Assembly: GCF_008329535.1 (NCBI RefSeq)
Contig: NZ_NPKR01000013.1
Span: 62,001-126,000 of the forward strand
Direction of reading: 5' to 3'
DNA: 64,000 nucleotides
DNA from: Mycolicibacterium sp. P1-18
GTDB lineage: Bacteria; Actinomycetota; Actinomycetes; Mycobacteriales; Mycobacteriaceae
Position numbers and translations under genes: made by a program. The notes under the pieces are model-generated. The model was not told the origin of the DNA. It saw only the letters and a list, made by a program, of their open reading frames with translations, and did not search any database. Position 1 is the first letter of the stretch. Every line of letters begins with the position of its first letter. Shown here piece by piece: positions 44,538-52,157 of this stretch.

Positions 44538-45850
44538 GCGGAATGTCGGGGCACGCGAACGCAACTGATCGCGAGCAGCCCCAGCACCAGGACGGCGACC
44601 AGCCCGCCCATGCCCGCGCGGTCCGACCCGAACACCGTGATGAACGTGGTGAACATGATCGGCGCGAGGAACGTCGCGGCCCGGCCGGTCGTCGTGTACA
44701 GCCCGAACGCGGCACCCTCCTTGCCCTCCACCGACATCCGCAGCATCGTCGTCCGCGCCGAGGACTGGACGGGCCCGATGAAGAGACACAGCAGCAGCCC
44801 GCACACCCAGAAGGCGGCCGGTCCGTGCAGCGCCATCATCACCAGGGCGATGCCGATCATCGCGGCGAGCGACCCGACGATGATCGGCTTGGACCCGATG
44901 CGGTCGTCGAGCAGACCGCCCAGCACGGCACCCGTCGCCGCGACCACCAACGCGCACATGCCGAACAGCAGCACGTCGGCGCCCGACACCCCGTACGCGG
45001 AGACGCCCAGGACGGCACCAAAGGTGAAGATGCCGGTCAACCCGTCGCGGAAGATCGCGCTGGCTGCGAGGTAGTAGACGACGTTGCGATCCCGGTGCCA
45101 CTGATCCTTCAGGTCGGCGCCCAACTTGCGGTAGGCCCCGAGCAATCCGGGTGAGGCGACCGCGGACTCGGGGGCCGGTGCGTCCGTGCGGGTGCGGGTA
45201 CCGAACAGCAACGGCAGCGCGAACACGGCGAACCACGCCGCCGCGATCAGCACCACCAGGCGCACGGGCCATCCGTCGAGTGCCGACACCCCGAACAGTC
45301 CGCGGGTGTCGCCGTCACCGTTCATGAAGCCGAAGTACGCCACCAGCAACAGCAGCACACTGCCGAAATAGCCTGCGGCCGCGCCGAATCCGGATATCCG
45401 GCCCGACGTGTCCGGGGTCGACAGCTCGCGCAGCATGGCGTTGTAGGGCACCGTCGCCAGATCGCTGCACGCCGCGGTGAACGCCAGCAGCACCAGGCCC
45501 AACCACAGGTAGTGGTGGTCGGCACGGATGAAGCTCATCGACGTGGTGAGCGCGATCACGACGCCCGTCAGCACGGCGAGCACGGTGCGCCTGCGGTGAA
45601 CGGCGTCGACCCAGATCCCGGTGACCGGGGCCAGCGCGGCGACCGCCAGTCCGGCTGCGAACAGCGCCCACCCGAGCCAGGCCGCCGGCGTCGTGCTGCC
45701 CGGCAATCCGGCGCCGACCACACCGGTCAGGTACACCGAGAACACGAACGTCACGACGATCGCGTTCACTCCGGTTGCGCCGCAATCCCACAATGCCCAG
45801 GCGACGACGGGGAACCGCCCCGTGGTCCGGGTAGCCACGGGGTTGGTCAT
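44534..45850 (-). CDS. MFS transporter, UMF1/Atg22-like
   Basis: A 438-residue protein with twelve predicted membrane segments. Typical UMF1-group features are the start WALWDCGATGVNAIVVTFVF, the AACSDLATVPYNAMLRELS segment near residue 128 and GRISGFGAAAGYFGSVLLLL near 148. The substrate of the bacterial group is not known; amino acid or sugar efflux has been suggested for relatives. A TAGAGT box lies six bases before ATG 45850, indicating a leaderless mRNA. It is divergent from cmrA with 33 bases between. Confidence 0.85.
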   Translation of the reverse strand: MTNPVATRTTGRFPVVAWALWDCGATGVNAIVVTFVFSVYLTGVVGAGLPGSTTPAAWLGWALFAAGLAVAALAPVTGIWVDAVHRRRTVLAVLTGVVIALTTSMSFIRADHHYLWLGLVLLAFTAACSDLATVPYNAMLRELSTPDTSGRISGFGAAAGYFGSVLLLLVAYFGFMNGDGDTRGLFGVSALDGWPVRLVVLIAAAWFAVFALPLLFGTRTRTDAPAPESAVASPGLLGAYRKLGADLKDQWHRDRNVVYYLAASAIFRDGLTGIFTFGAVLGVSAYGVSGADVLLFGMCALVVAATGAVLGGLLDDRIGSKPIIVGSLAAMIGIALVMMALHGPAAFWVCGLLLCLFIGPVQSSARTTMLRMSVEGKEGAAFGLYTTTGRAATFLAPIMFTTFITVFGSDRAGMGGLVAVLVLGLLAISCVRVPRHSA

Positions 45851-45856
45851 GAACGC

Positions 45857-45876
45857 ACTCTATTGGTACCTACGAT
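45857..45876. promoter_or_regulatory. Back-to-back leaderless promoters of the MFS gene and cmrA
   Basis: TAGAGT on the minus strand (45857-45862) ends six bases before the MFS ATG. TACGAT on the plus strand (45871-45876) ends seven bases before the cmrA ATG. The palindrome GGTACC lies between them. The two -10 boxes are only eight bases apart, so the promoters must compete. Confidence 0.6.
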
Positions 45877-45883
45877 TGGGCCC

Positions 45884-46690
45884 ATGTCCGTACCCGCTCC
45901 CAGTCCCGACGCGCGCGCAGTCGTCACCGGCGCCTCCCAGAACATCGGCGAGGCGCTGGCCACCGAGCTCGCCGCCCGGGGACACCACCTGATCATCACC
46001 GCCCGCCGCGCCGACGTGCTCACCGCGTTGGCGAACACGTTGACCGAGCGCTACGGCGTGACCGTCGAAGTACGGCCCGTCGACCTGGCCGACCCCGCGG
46101 CGCGCGCCGAGTTCTGCGCCGAACTGGCCCAGCGCAACGTGTCCATCCTGTGCGCGAACGCCGGCACGGCCACGTTCGGCCCGGTCGCCAACCTCGACGT
46201 CGACGGCGAGAAGGCCCAGGTGCAACTCAACGTCCTCGGTGTGCACGACCTGGTGCTGGCCGTCCTGCCCGGCATGGTGACGCGCCGGGCCGGCGGCATC
46301 CTCATCTCGGGGTCGGCGGCCGGCAACTCCCCGATCCCGAACAACGCGACCTACGCGGCGTCGAAGGCGTTCGTCAACACGTTCAGCGAGTCGCTGCGCG
46401 GCGAGGTCAAGCCACTCGGAATCCACGTCACCGTCCTGGCACCGGGGCCGGTGCGCACCGAACTGCCGAATCCCGATGAGCAGTCCCTCGTCGAGAAGCT
46501 CATCCCCGACTTCCTCTGGATCTCCACCGAGCACACCGCGAAGCTGTCGCTCGACGGGCTGGAGCGCAACAAGATGCGCGTCGTCCCCGGCGTGACGTCC
46601 AAGGCGATGTCGGTGGCCAGCGGTTACGCCCCGCGCTCCATCGTCACGCCGATCGTCGGCGCGGTGTACAAGAAGCTCGGCGGCGAGTAG
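45884..46690 (+). CDS. cmrA: Mycolate reductase CmrA (short-chain dehydrogenase)
   Basis: A 268-residue SDR closely matching Rv2509. The cofactor loop is TGASQNIG (15-22), CANAGTATFGP follows at 90-100, the Ser region is LISGSAAGNS, and Tyr157/Lys161 lie in YAASK. Characteristic mycobacterial segments include PDFLWISTEHTAKLSLDGLE and ERNKMRVVPG. The enzyme reduces the 3-oxo intermediate after Pks13 condensation to give the mature mycolic acid motif, so it is diagnostic for mycolate-producing bacteria. The mRNA is probably leaderless (TACGAT seven bases upstream). It converges on the HerA-type gene. Confidence 0.93.
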   Translation: MSVPAPSPDARAVVTGASQNIGEALATELAARGHHLIITARRADVLTALANTLTERYGVTVEVRPVDLADPAARAEFCAELAQRNVSILCANAGTATFGPVANLDVDGEKAQVQLNVLGVHDLVLAVLPGMVTRRAGGILISGSAAGNSPIPNNATYAASKAFVNTFSESLRGEVKPLGIHVTVLAPGPVRTELPNPDEQSLVEKLIPDFLWISTEHTAKLSLDGLERNKMRVVPGVTSKAMSVASGYAPRSIVTPIVGAVYKKLGGE

Positions 46691-46694
46691 GCGC

Positions 46695-48263
46695 TCAGCG
46701 GCGCCGGCGCCGGCGGGTGCCCGTACCGAAGATGCTGCGGGTGATCTCGCGCCCGGCGACCGTGGCCGCGGAGCGGACGAAGCTCTTGAACGCCGAGCTG
46801 TGGATGACCTCGTCGACGAAGCTGGGGCCCTCCGGCGGCGGTGCGCCACCGTCGTACGGCGGCAGCGGCGGCGGCAGTTCCTGCGACGCCTGGGGCTGCG
46901 GCGGCGCGACCCTCGCGTTCAGACGCTCGTAGGCCGACTCGCGGTCGACGGTCTGCCCGTACTCGACCTGCAGCGGTGACGCCTTGGCCGCGGCCGCGAT
47001 GGCGTCGGGACCGATGGTGTCCATCAACGAACGGGGTGCGCGCATCCTGGTCCACGCCACCGGGGTCGGCGCGCCGTTCTCGGACAGCACGGTGACGATG
47101 GCCTCGCCCGTCCCCAACGACGTCAGCGCCTCCTCGAGGTCGTAGACGTCGGTCTTCGGGTAGGTGCGGACCGTCTTCGACAGCGCCTTCTGGTCGTCCG
47201 GGGTGAACGCGCGAAGCGCGTGCTGCACGCGGGCCCCGAGCTGGGACAGCACGTCGTTGGGCACGTCGGTCGGCAGCTGGGTGCAGAAGAACACGCCGAC
47301 GCCCTTGGAGCGGATCAGCTTCACGGTCTGCTCGACCTGCTCGAGGAACGCCTTGGACGCGTCGTCGAACAGCAGATGGGCCTCGTCGAAGAAGAACACC
47401 AGCTTCGGCTTCTCGACGTCACCGACCTCGGGCAGCGTGGTGAACAGATCGGCGAGCACCCACATCAGGAAGGTGGAGAACATCACCGGCCTGGCCGCCT
47501 GCGCGCCGAGCTCGAGCAGGGTGATCACGCCACGGCCCTGGGCGTCGACCCGCATCAAGTCGTCGGGTTCCAGCTCCGGCTCGCCGAAGAACGTGTCGGC
47601 CCCCTCGGCCTCCAGGTTGACCAGGGCCCGCAGGATGACGCCCGCCGTGGTGGTCGACACCGCGCCGAGCGCGTTGAGCTCCGGCTTGCCCTCCTCGCCG
47701 GTGAGGAACTGGATCACCGAACGCAGGTCCTTGAGGTCCAGGAGCAACAGACCCTTCTGGTCGGCCCAGTGGAAGATCAGCCCCAGCGTCGACTCCTGGG
47801 TGGCGTTCAGGCCCAACACCTTCGACAGCAGAATCGGGCCGAAACTGGTGATGGTCGCGCGGACCGGCACCCCGACTCCCGAAGTGCCCAGCGACAGGAA
47901 CTCCACCGGGTAGGCGGTCGGCGTCCAGTCGTCGCCGGTGTCGGCCGACCGCTGGGCGACCTTGCCCTCCGGCGCGCCGGGGCGAGCCAGCCCCGACAGG
48001 TCGCCCTTGACGTCGGCCATCACCACCGGCACCCCGGCCGCCGACAGCTGCTCGGCCATGAGCTGCAGAGACTTCGTCTTGCCGGTGCCCGTCGCCCCCG
48101 CGACCAAACCGTGCCGGTTGACGGTGGCCAGCGGGATCCGCACCTGCGCACCGGGGTCGGCGACACCGTCCACGACGACCGATCCAAGCTCAAGAGCCGG
48201 CCCGTCGACGGCATAACCAGCGGCGATGCGGCGTGCGGGGCTGGTGGTCGCGTCTTCGCTCAT
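46695..48263 (-). CDS. HerA-type (DUF853) P-loop ATPase
   Basis: A 522-residue protein of the DUF853/HerA-like helicase group. Walker A is GATGTGKT at 56-63, VVMADVKGDLSGL follows, Walker B is KPKLVFFFDEAHLLF near 285, and GVGVFFCTQLPTDVPNDVL supplies a sensor region. The C-terminus is Pro-rich and then strongly basic (GTGTRRRRRR). It equals Rv2510c. The family is related to DNA-translocating FtsK/HerA pumps, but no partner nuclease (NurA) is nearby and the role is unknown. Confidence 0.88.
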   Translation of the reverse strand: MSEDATTSPARRIAAGYAVDGPALELGSVVVDGVADPGAQVRIPLATVNRHGLVAGATGTGKTKSLQLMAEQLSAAGVPVVMADVKGDLSGLARPGAPEGKVAQRSADTGDDWTPTAYPVEFLSLGTSGVGVPVRATITSFGPILLSKVLGLNATQESTLGLIFHWADQKGLLLLDLKDLRSVIQFLTGEEGKPELNALGAVSTTTAGVILRALVNLEAEGADTFFGEPELEPDDLMRVDAQGRGVITLLELGAQAARPVMFSTFLMWVLADLFTTLPEVGDVEKPKLVFFFDEAHLLFDDASKAFLEQVEQTVKLIRSKGVGVFFCTQLPTDVPNDVLSQLGARVQHALRAFTPDDQKALSKTVRTYPKTDVYDLEEALTSLGTGEAIVTVLSENGAPTPVAWTRMRAPRSLMDTIGPDAIAAAAKASPLQVEYGQTVDRESAYERLNARVAPPQPQASQELPPPLPPYDGGAPPPEGPSFVDEVIHSSAFKSFVRSAATVAGREITRSIFGTGTRRRRRR

Positions 48264-48355
48264 GCGGGGGACACTACTGGCCGCCGCCGACCGACGAGCG
48301 CCTCCGGGCGGGCCTGGGCACGCGCTGTCGGGCTGTGCGAATACTGTTGACCGCT

Positions 48356-49003
48356 GTGCGTGACGAACTGGTGTGGATCGACTGCGAGATGACCGGGCTC
48401 GACCTGAAGTCCGACCGTCTCATCGAAATCGCGGTGCTGGTGACCGACGGCGAGCTCAACCTCCTCGGCGACGGCCTCGACGTGGTCATCCACGCCGACG
48501 ACGAGGCGCTGGACGGCATGGTCGAGGTGGTCGCGACGATGCACCGCAAGTCGGGGCTCACCGAGGAGGTCCGCGCGTCCACGGTCGGCGTGGCAGAAGC
48601 CGAGAAGATGGTCCTCGACTACATCCGCGGGCACGTCAAGCAGCCCAACACCGCGCCGCTGGCCGGCAACTCGATCGGCACCGACCGCGGCTTCATCGCC
48701 CGGGACATGCCGGCGCTGGACGACTTCCTGCACTACCGCATGATCGACGTCAGCTCCATCAAGGAGTTGTGCCGCCGCTGGTACCCGCGCATTTACTTCG
48801 GTCAGCCGGAGAAGGGCCTCGCCCACCGCGCACTCGCCGACATCCACGAGTCGATTCGCGAGTTGAAGTACTACCGCAGCACCGCCTTCGTCTCCCCTCC
48901 CGGGCCCTCGACCAGCGACATCGCCGCCGTCGCGGCCGAGTTGGGACCCCCCGCCGACGACGCGCGGACAACCGATTCGGACACAGCCCACCCGACCGGC
49001 TAA
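48356..49003 (+). CDS. orn: Oligoribonuclease Orn
   Basis: A 215-residue DEDDh exonuclease that degrades 2-5 base RNA fragments and pGpG-type dinucleotides to mononucleotides. Motifs are WIDCEMTGLD (Asp9, Glu11), GNSIGTDRGFIARDMP near residue 105, and AHRALADIHESI with His and Asp near 160. The C-terminal 30 residues are a low-complexity tail. GTG 48356 starts MRDELVWIDC as in mycobacteria; TACTGT lies eight bases upstream, so a leaderless mRNA is likely. It corresponds to Rv2511, and tRNA-His follows. Confidence 0.95.
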   Translation: MRDELVWIDCEMTGLDLKSDRLIEIAVLVTDGELNLLGDGLDVVIHADDEALDGMVEVVATMHRKSGLTEEVRASTVGVAEAEKMVLDYIRGHVKQPNTAPLAGNSIGTDRGFIARDMPALDDFLHYRMIDVSSIKELCRRWYPRIYFGQPEKGLAHRALADIHESIRELKYYRSTAFVSPPGPSTSDIAAVAAELGPPADDARTTDSDTAHPTG

Positions 49004-49042
49004 GATCGACAACACCGCGGAGCCTTCGGGCGAGGCGGACAT

Positions 49043-49116
49043 GGTGGCTGTAGTTCAGTTGGTAGAGCACCAGGTTGTGATCCTGGCTGTCGCGGGTTCG
49101 AGTCCCGTCAGTCACC
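49043..49116 (+). tRNA. tRNA-His (anticodon GTG)
   Basis: The cloverleaf folds with acceptor GTGGCTG/CAGTCAC plus an extra 5' G (49043) that can pair with C73, the identity mark of tRNA-His. The anticodon GTG is at 49077-49079 in loop TTGTGAT; the T arm is CGGG/CCCG. The 3' CCA is not fully encoded. A strong terminator follows. Confidence 0.93.
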
Positions 49117-49120
49117 CAGC

Positions 49121-49150
49121 AGGTGGGAGGGCCTTTTGGCCCTCCCACCT
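49121..49150. terminator. Bidirectional terminator between tRNA-His and ldtB
   Basis: A perfect 13-base-pair stem (AGGTGGGAGGGCC / GGCCCTCCCACCT) with a TTTT loop, followed by ATTTGGTTT. It ends tRNA-His transcription on the plus strand and ldtB transcription (stop at 49175) on the minus strand. Confidence 0.85.
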
Positions 49151-49174
49151 ATTTGGTTTCGGGGGTCGGTGTCC

Positions 49175-50398
49175 CTAGACGTTGGCGTTGCCGGCCTTCC
49201 ACTGGTCCCACGGCACGTTCCAGTCGCCGAGACCGTCGGTGCCCGGCAGCACGCTGCCCACCGTGTTGGTGACGAGCACGAGGTCCCCGCGCTTGGTGTT
49301 CTCGTAGAACCACTTCGCGTTGCCCGTGCTGACGTTCAGGCAGCCGTGGCTCACGTTGCTGTAGCCCTGGCTGCCGACCGACCACGGCGCGGCGTGCACG
49401 TAGATGCCGCTGTAGGACATCTGCGTGGCGTAGTCGACCTCCGTGCGGTAGCCGTTGGCAGAGTTCGACGGCACCCCGTAGGTCGAGGAATCCATCACCA
49501 TGTGCGACAGCCGGTCACCGATGATGTAGGTGCCGTTGTTGGTTGGGGTGCTGCTCTTGCCCATCGAGATCGGCATGGTCTTGACGACCTCGCCGTTGCG
49601 CCGGACCGTCAGCGTCTTGGTGCTGTCGTCGGCGACCGCGATCACCTCGTCGCCAATCGTGAAGTGGGTCGTCACGTTCTCCTGGCCGAACAGTCCGTCG
49701 CCCAGGTCGACGCCGTAGGTGTTGACCGCCACGTCGACCGCGGTCCCCGGCTTCCAATACGCCTCCGGACGCCACCGCACCTCGCGGTTGCTCAGCCAGT
49801 AGAACGCGCCCTCGACCGGAGGGTTGGTGGTGACGGTGATGGCCTTCTCCGCGGCGAGCCGGTTGGGCACGTTCTCGTCGAACCGGATGGCGACGGGCTG
49901 CCCGACCCCGACGACGTCACCGTCGTTGGGCAACAGGTACGGCCGCGTCAGGTTCTCGGGCGAGTGGGTCTGGAACGTCATCGTCCGGCTCGTCACCCCG
50001 CCGAGGCCCAAGGACTGCGCGCTGAGGCGGTACTTCTTGTTGTAGCCGAGCGGTTCGGTGGTCATCCAGCGCAGGCCGTCGGGACTGAGCCGGCCCGCAA
50101 TCGTCGAGCCCGTCTCGTTGGTCATCGTCACGGAGCCCAGAACGCCGTCCTCCGCGCTGACCGTCACGGGTGAGTCGACCGTGACGCCGACCGCCCCGTC
50201 GGTCACCGACGCGGTGAGCTTGGGCACCAGCAGATCGCCGAACGGGGTGCCCTTGTCGTCGATCGTCTGGGGCTGCGGCGGCGGGGCCGGCGTGCCACTG
50301 CACGCGCTGACGCCGAGCACCACGGCCGGCACCATCACGACGGCCGCCAGCCAGCTGCGCATCCGACGCGGGCGGGTCGCCGATTGGGCCTGCGACAT
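49175..50398 (-). CDS. ldtB: L,D-transpeptidase LdtB (LdtMt2-like lipoprotein)
   Basis: A 407-residue exported lipoprotein that forms 3-3 peptidoglycan cross-links and is the target of carbapenems. A twin-Arg-flanked signal (RRMRSWLAAVVMVPAVVLGV) ends in the lipobox VSAC with Cys33. Two Ig-like domains follow (about 45-145 and 150-250), then the YkuD catalytic domain with IYVHAAP and SHGCLNV, catalytic Cys about 353 and His 351. It matches Rv2518c over its length, including the C-terminal GLGDWNVPWDQWKAGNA subdomain. ATG 50398 has GGAAGG nine bases upstream; ATG 50404 is an alternative. The terminator at 49121 ends it. Confidence 0.94.
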   Translation of the reverse strand: MSQAQSATRPRRMRSWLAAVVMVPAVVLGVSACSGTPAPPPQPQTIDDKGTPFGDLLVPKLTASVTDGAVGVTVDSPVTVSAEDGVLGSVTMTNETGSTIAGRLSPDGLRWMTTEPLGYNKKYRLSAQSLGLGGVTSRTMTFQTHSPENLTRPYLLPNDGDVVGVGQPVAIRFDENVPNRLAAEKAITVTTNPPVEGAFYWLSNREVRWRPEAYWKPGTAVDVAVNTYGVDLGDGLFGQENVTTHFTIGDEVIAVADDSTKTLTVRRNGEVVKTMPISMGKSSTPTNNGTYIIGDRLSHMVMDSSTYGVPSNSANGYRTEVDYATQMSYSGIYVHAAPWSVGSQGYSNVSHGCLNVSTGNAKWFYENTKRGDLVLVTNTVGSVLPGTDGLGDWNVPWDQWKAGNANV

Positions 50399-50556
50399 GC
50401 TCATACACCTTCCAGACTGATTCACGAGGTTTTCCCACCTATCTGCCAGCAGTCTAAGCGAGGTCGCCGACACGGGGGTGGTCGTCACGCTCGGCCTCGA
50501 TCCGGCGACCACCGGATTTCACCCAAGGCCGTAGAGACTGTTATCGTCTTCCACGC

Positions 50557-50632
<76 letters not shown>

Positions 50633-51170
50633 CACGAATCGGGTCGGCAACGGCCCGATTCTCTGGTTTGTGGGGCCGCTCGAAGCGCCCGACCTGCGAG
50701 CCGTCGGCGCCCGCCATTCCCAGAAATGGGAATCCGGTGACCCAATAACGGCACTTACCGCGCATTCGCGGTGAAATGGCGGTCCCCATTGTCGGCGTCG
50801 AGTTTCGACGTCGACCGCACCAATGTCATTGCGCCGACGGCACGGGACCCAAGCCGCTGAGCAGCAGGTCAACCCGCGGGCCGGGCCGCGATCCTCGGCG
50901 ACGCCGGGGCGGCTCGATAGCGACTCACGCGAAAGACCATTAACTGTGGCATTTCTCGGAACGGCCTCCATCGTGTGCTGGAATCACGACCGATCGACCA
51001 ATCGTCGCGGCAATCGGAATCGAAACTCGCCGTATCGAAAGCTCCAACCAGCACAAACAGATCGGTTAGAGGCGGCGCCACCTGGGGTACACCTGCTACC
51101 ATCGGGTTAGCTACATCCGGATGAACGGGCGATCGCCCGGATTTCCGAGAAAGATTTGAGGTCTTAGCTG
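50633..51170. other. Long intergenic region with several palindromes
   Basis: These 538 bases are less GC-rich than the flanks and show no convincing gene. They contain a 7-base-pair hairpin with a GAAA loop (ATTCCCA/TGGGAAT, 50716-50733). CATCCGGATG (51114-51123) and the 14-base palindrome CGGGCGATCGCCCG (51126-51139) lie just before the small gene at 51171. Confidence 0.5.
51114..51139. promoter_or_regulatory. Tandem palindromes upstream of the 51171 small gene
   Basis: CATCCGGATG and CGGGCGATCGCCCG are both self-complementary and lie two bases apart. ATCCGG can alternatively pair with CCGGAT at 51137-51142, giving two mutually exclusive folds. Position is 32 to 57 bases before the start codon. 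Confidence 0.45.
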
Positions 51171-51341
51171 ATGTCGACCGCAGGTGCGGCCCCGCCCATC
51201 ACCTCGTCAGCCGTCGAGGCAGACGAGGGTGACGAGCGCGTCGTCGTGGTCTACACCTGCACCAGACTCGGGCTTACCGCCAACCCACCCGGATTCTCGT
51301 TCCTGGATCTCTTCCGCTTCGGCCGTTTTCGCCGCCGCTGA
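51171..51341 (+). CDS. Small protein of unknown function (56 residues)
   Basis: The frame begins MSTAGAAPPITSSAVEADE and ends with the unusual aromatic-basic stretch FSFLDLFRFGRFRRR; the middle is VVVVYTCTRLGLTANPPG. GAGGTC lies eight bases before ATG 51171. The charge and aromatic pattern could suit a membrane-surface or RNA-binding peptide, but no family is recognised. It is convergent with the DUF3618 gene (six bases between the stops). Structured DNA precedes it. Confidence 0.5.
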   Translation: MSTAGAAPPITSSAVEADEGDERVVVVYTCTRLGLTANPPGFSFLDLFRFGRFRRR

Positions 51342-51347
51342 CGCGTC

Positions 51348-51575
51348 TCAGCGGTTGGTGATCCGCCGGATCGTCAGCACCACGAAGACGGTGCCGAAGG
51401 CCGCCAGGGTCATCGCCACCGCGGGCTTCTTCGCGAACTGCACCAGACCGGTCTTCACGTCGTCGGCAATTCGAGCCGGGTTCGCCCGCTCGGCGAGGGC
51501 ATCCACGGTGTGCGCGAGTTGTTCGCGAGCCACGTCGATGTCCTGCTTGATCTTGTCGGGATCCCGGTCGGCCAC
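51348..51575 (-). CDS. DUF3618 family membrane protein
   Basis: A 75-residue protein: an amphipathic N-terminal helix with DIDVAREQLAHTVDALAERA, the hallmark of DUF3618, then one membrane segment (VAMTLAAFGTVFVVLTI) and a basic end RRITNR. It equals Rv2520c by context. The function is unknown. GTG 51575 has AAGGGG seven bases upstream; longer frames in the same phase run into the divergent bcp gene and are rejected. Confidence 0.85.
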   Translation of the reverse strand: MADRDPDKIKQDIDVAREQLAHTVDALAERANPARIADDVKTGLVQFAKKPAVAMTLAAFGTVFVVLTIRRITNR

Positions 51576-51683
51576 GTCAGCCCCTTCAATCGCGTTGCGG
51601 TCTTGGGGAATTACCCTAGAGCAGCCACGCGACTTCCCTGCAACCGCAGTCGCGCACCGGCCGACAGACAAGGACGTTGACAC

Positions 51684-52157
51684 ATGCCAGCCACCCCCCG
51701 CCTCGCGGTGGGCGACCCCGCCCCCGCCTTCAGCCTGCCCGACGCCGACGGCAACACCGTCTCGCTCGGCGACTTCGCGGGGCGCAAGGTCGTCGTCTAC
51801 TTCTACCCGGCCGCCTCCACGCCCGGCTGCACCAAGCAGGCGTGCGACTTCCGCGACAGCCTGGGCGAACTGAACGAGGCGGGCCTCGACGTCGTCGGGA
51901 TCTCCCCGGACAAGCCGGAGAAGCTCGCCAAGTTCCGCGACGCCGAGGGGCTGACGTTCCCGCTGCTGTCGGACCCCGACCGCACGGTGCTCACCGCGTG
52001 GGGCGCCTTCGGCGAGAAGTCCATGTACGGCAAGACCGTTCAGGGCGTCATCCGGTCGACGTTCGTCGTCGACGAGCAGGGCAACATCGAGGTCGCCCAG
52101 TACAACGTCAAGGCCACCGGCCACGTCGCGAAGCTTCGGCGCGACCTGTCGGTCTAG
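51684..52157 (+). CDS. bcp: Thioredoxin-dependent peroxiredoxin Bcp
   Basis: A 157-residue peroxiredoxin of the Bcp/PrxQ group that reduces hydroperoxides with thioredoxin. The active site STPGCTKQAC has the peroxidatic Cys49 and a resolving Cys54 five residues later. VVVYFYPAAS and the downstream GVIRSTFVVDEQG are typical. It corresponds to Rv2521. It is divergent from the DUF3618 gene and converges on the M20 peptidase gene, sharing CTAG at 52154-52157. Confidence 0.95.
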   Translation: MPATPRLAVGDPAPAFSLPDADGNTVSLGDFAGRKVVVYFYPAASTPGCTKQACDFRDSLGELNEAGLDVVGISPDKPEKLAKFRDAEGLTFPLLSDPDRTVLTAWGAFGEKSMYGKTVQGVIRSTFVVDEQGNIEVAQYNVKATGHVAKLRRDLSV

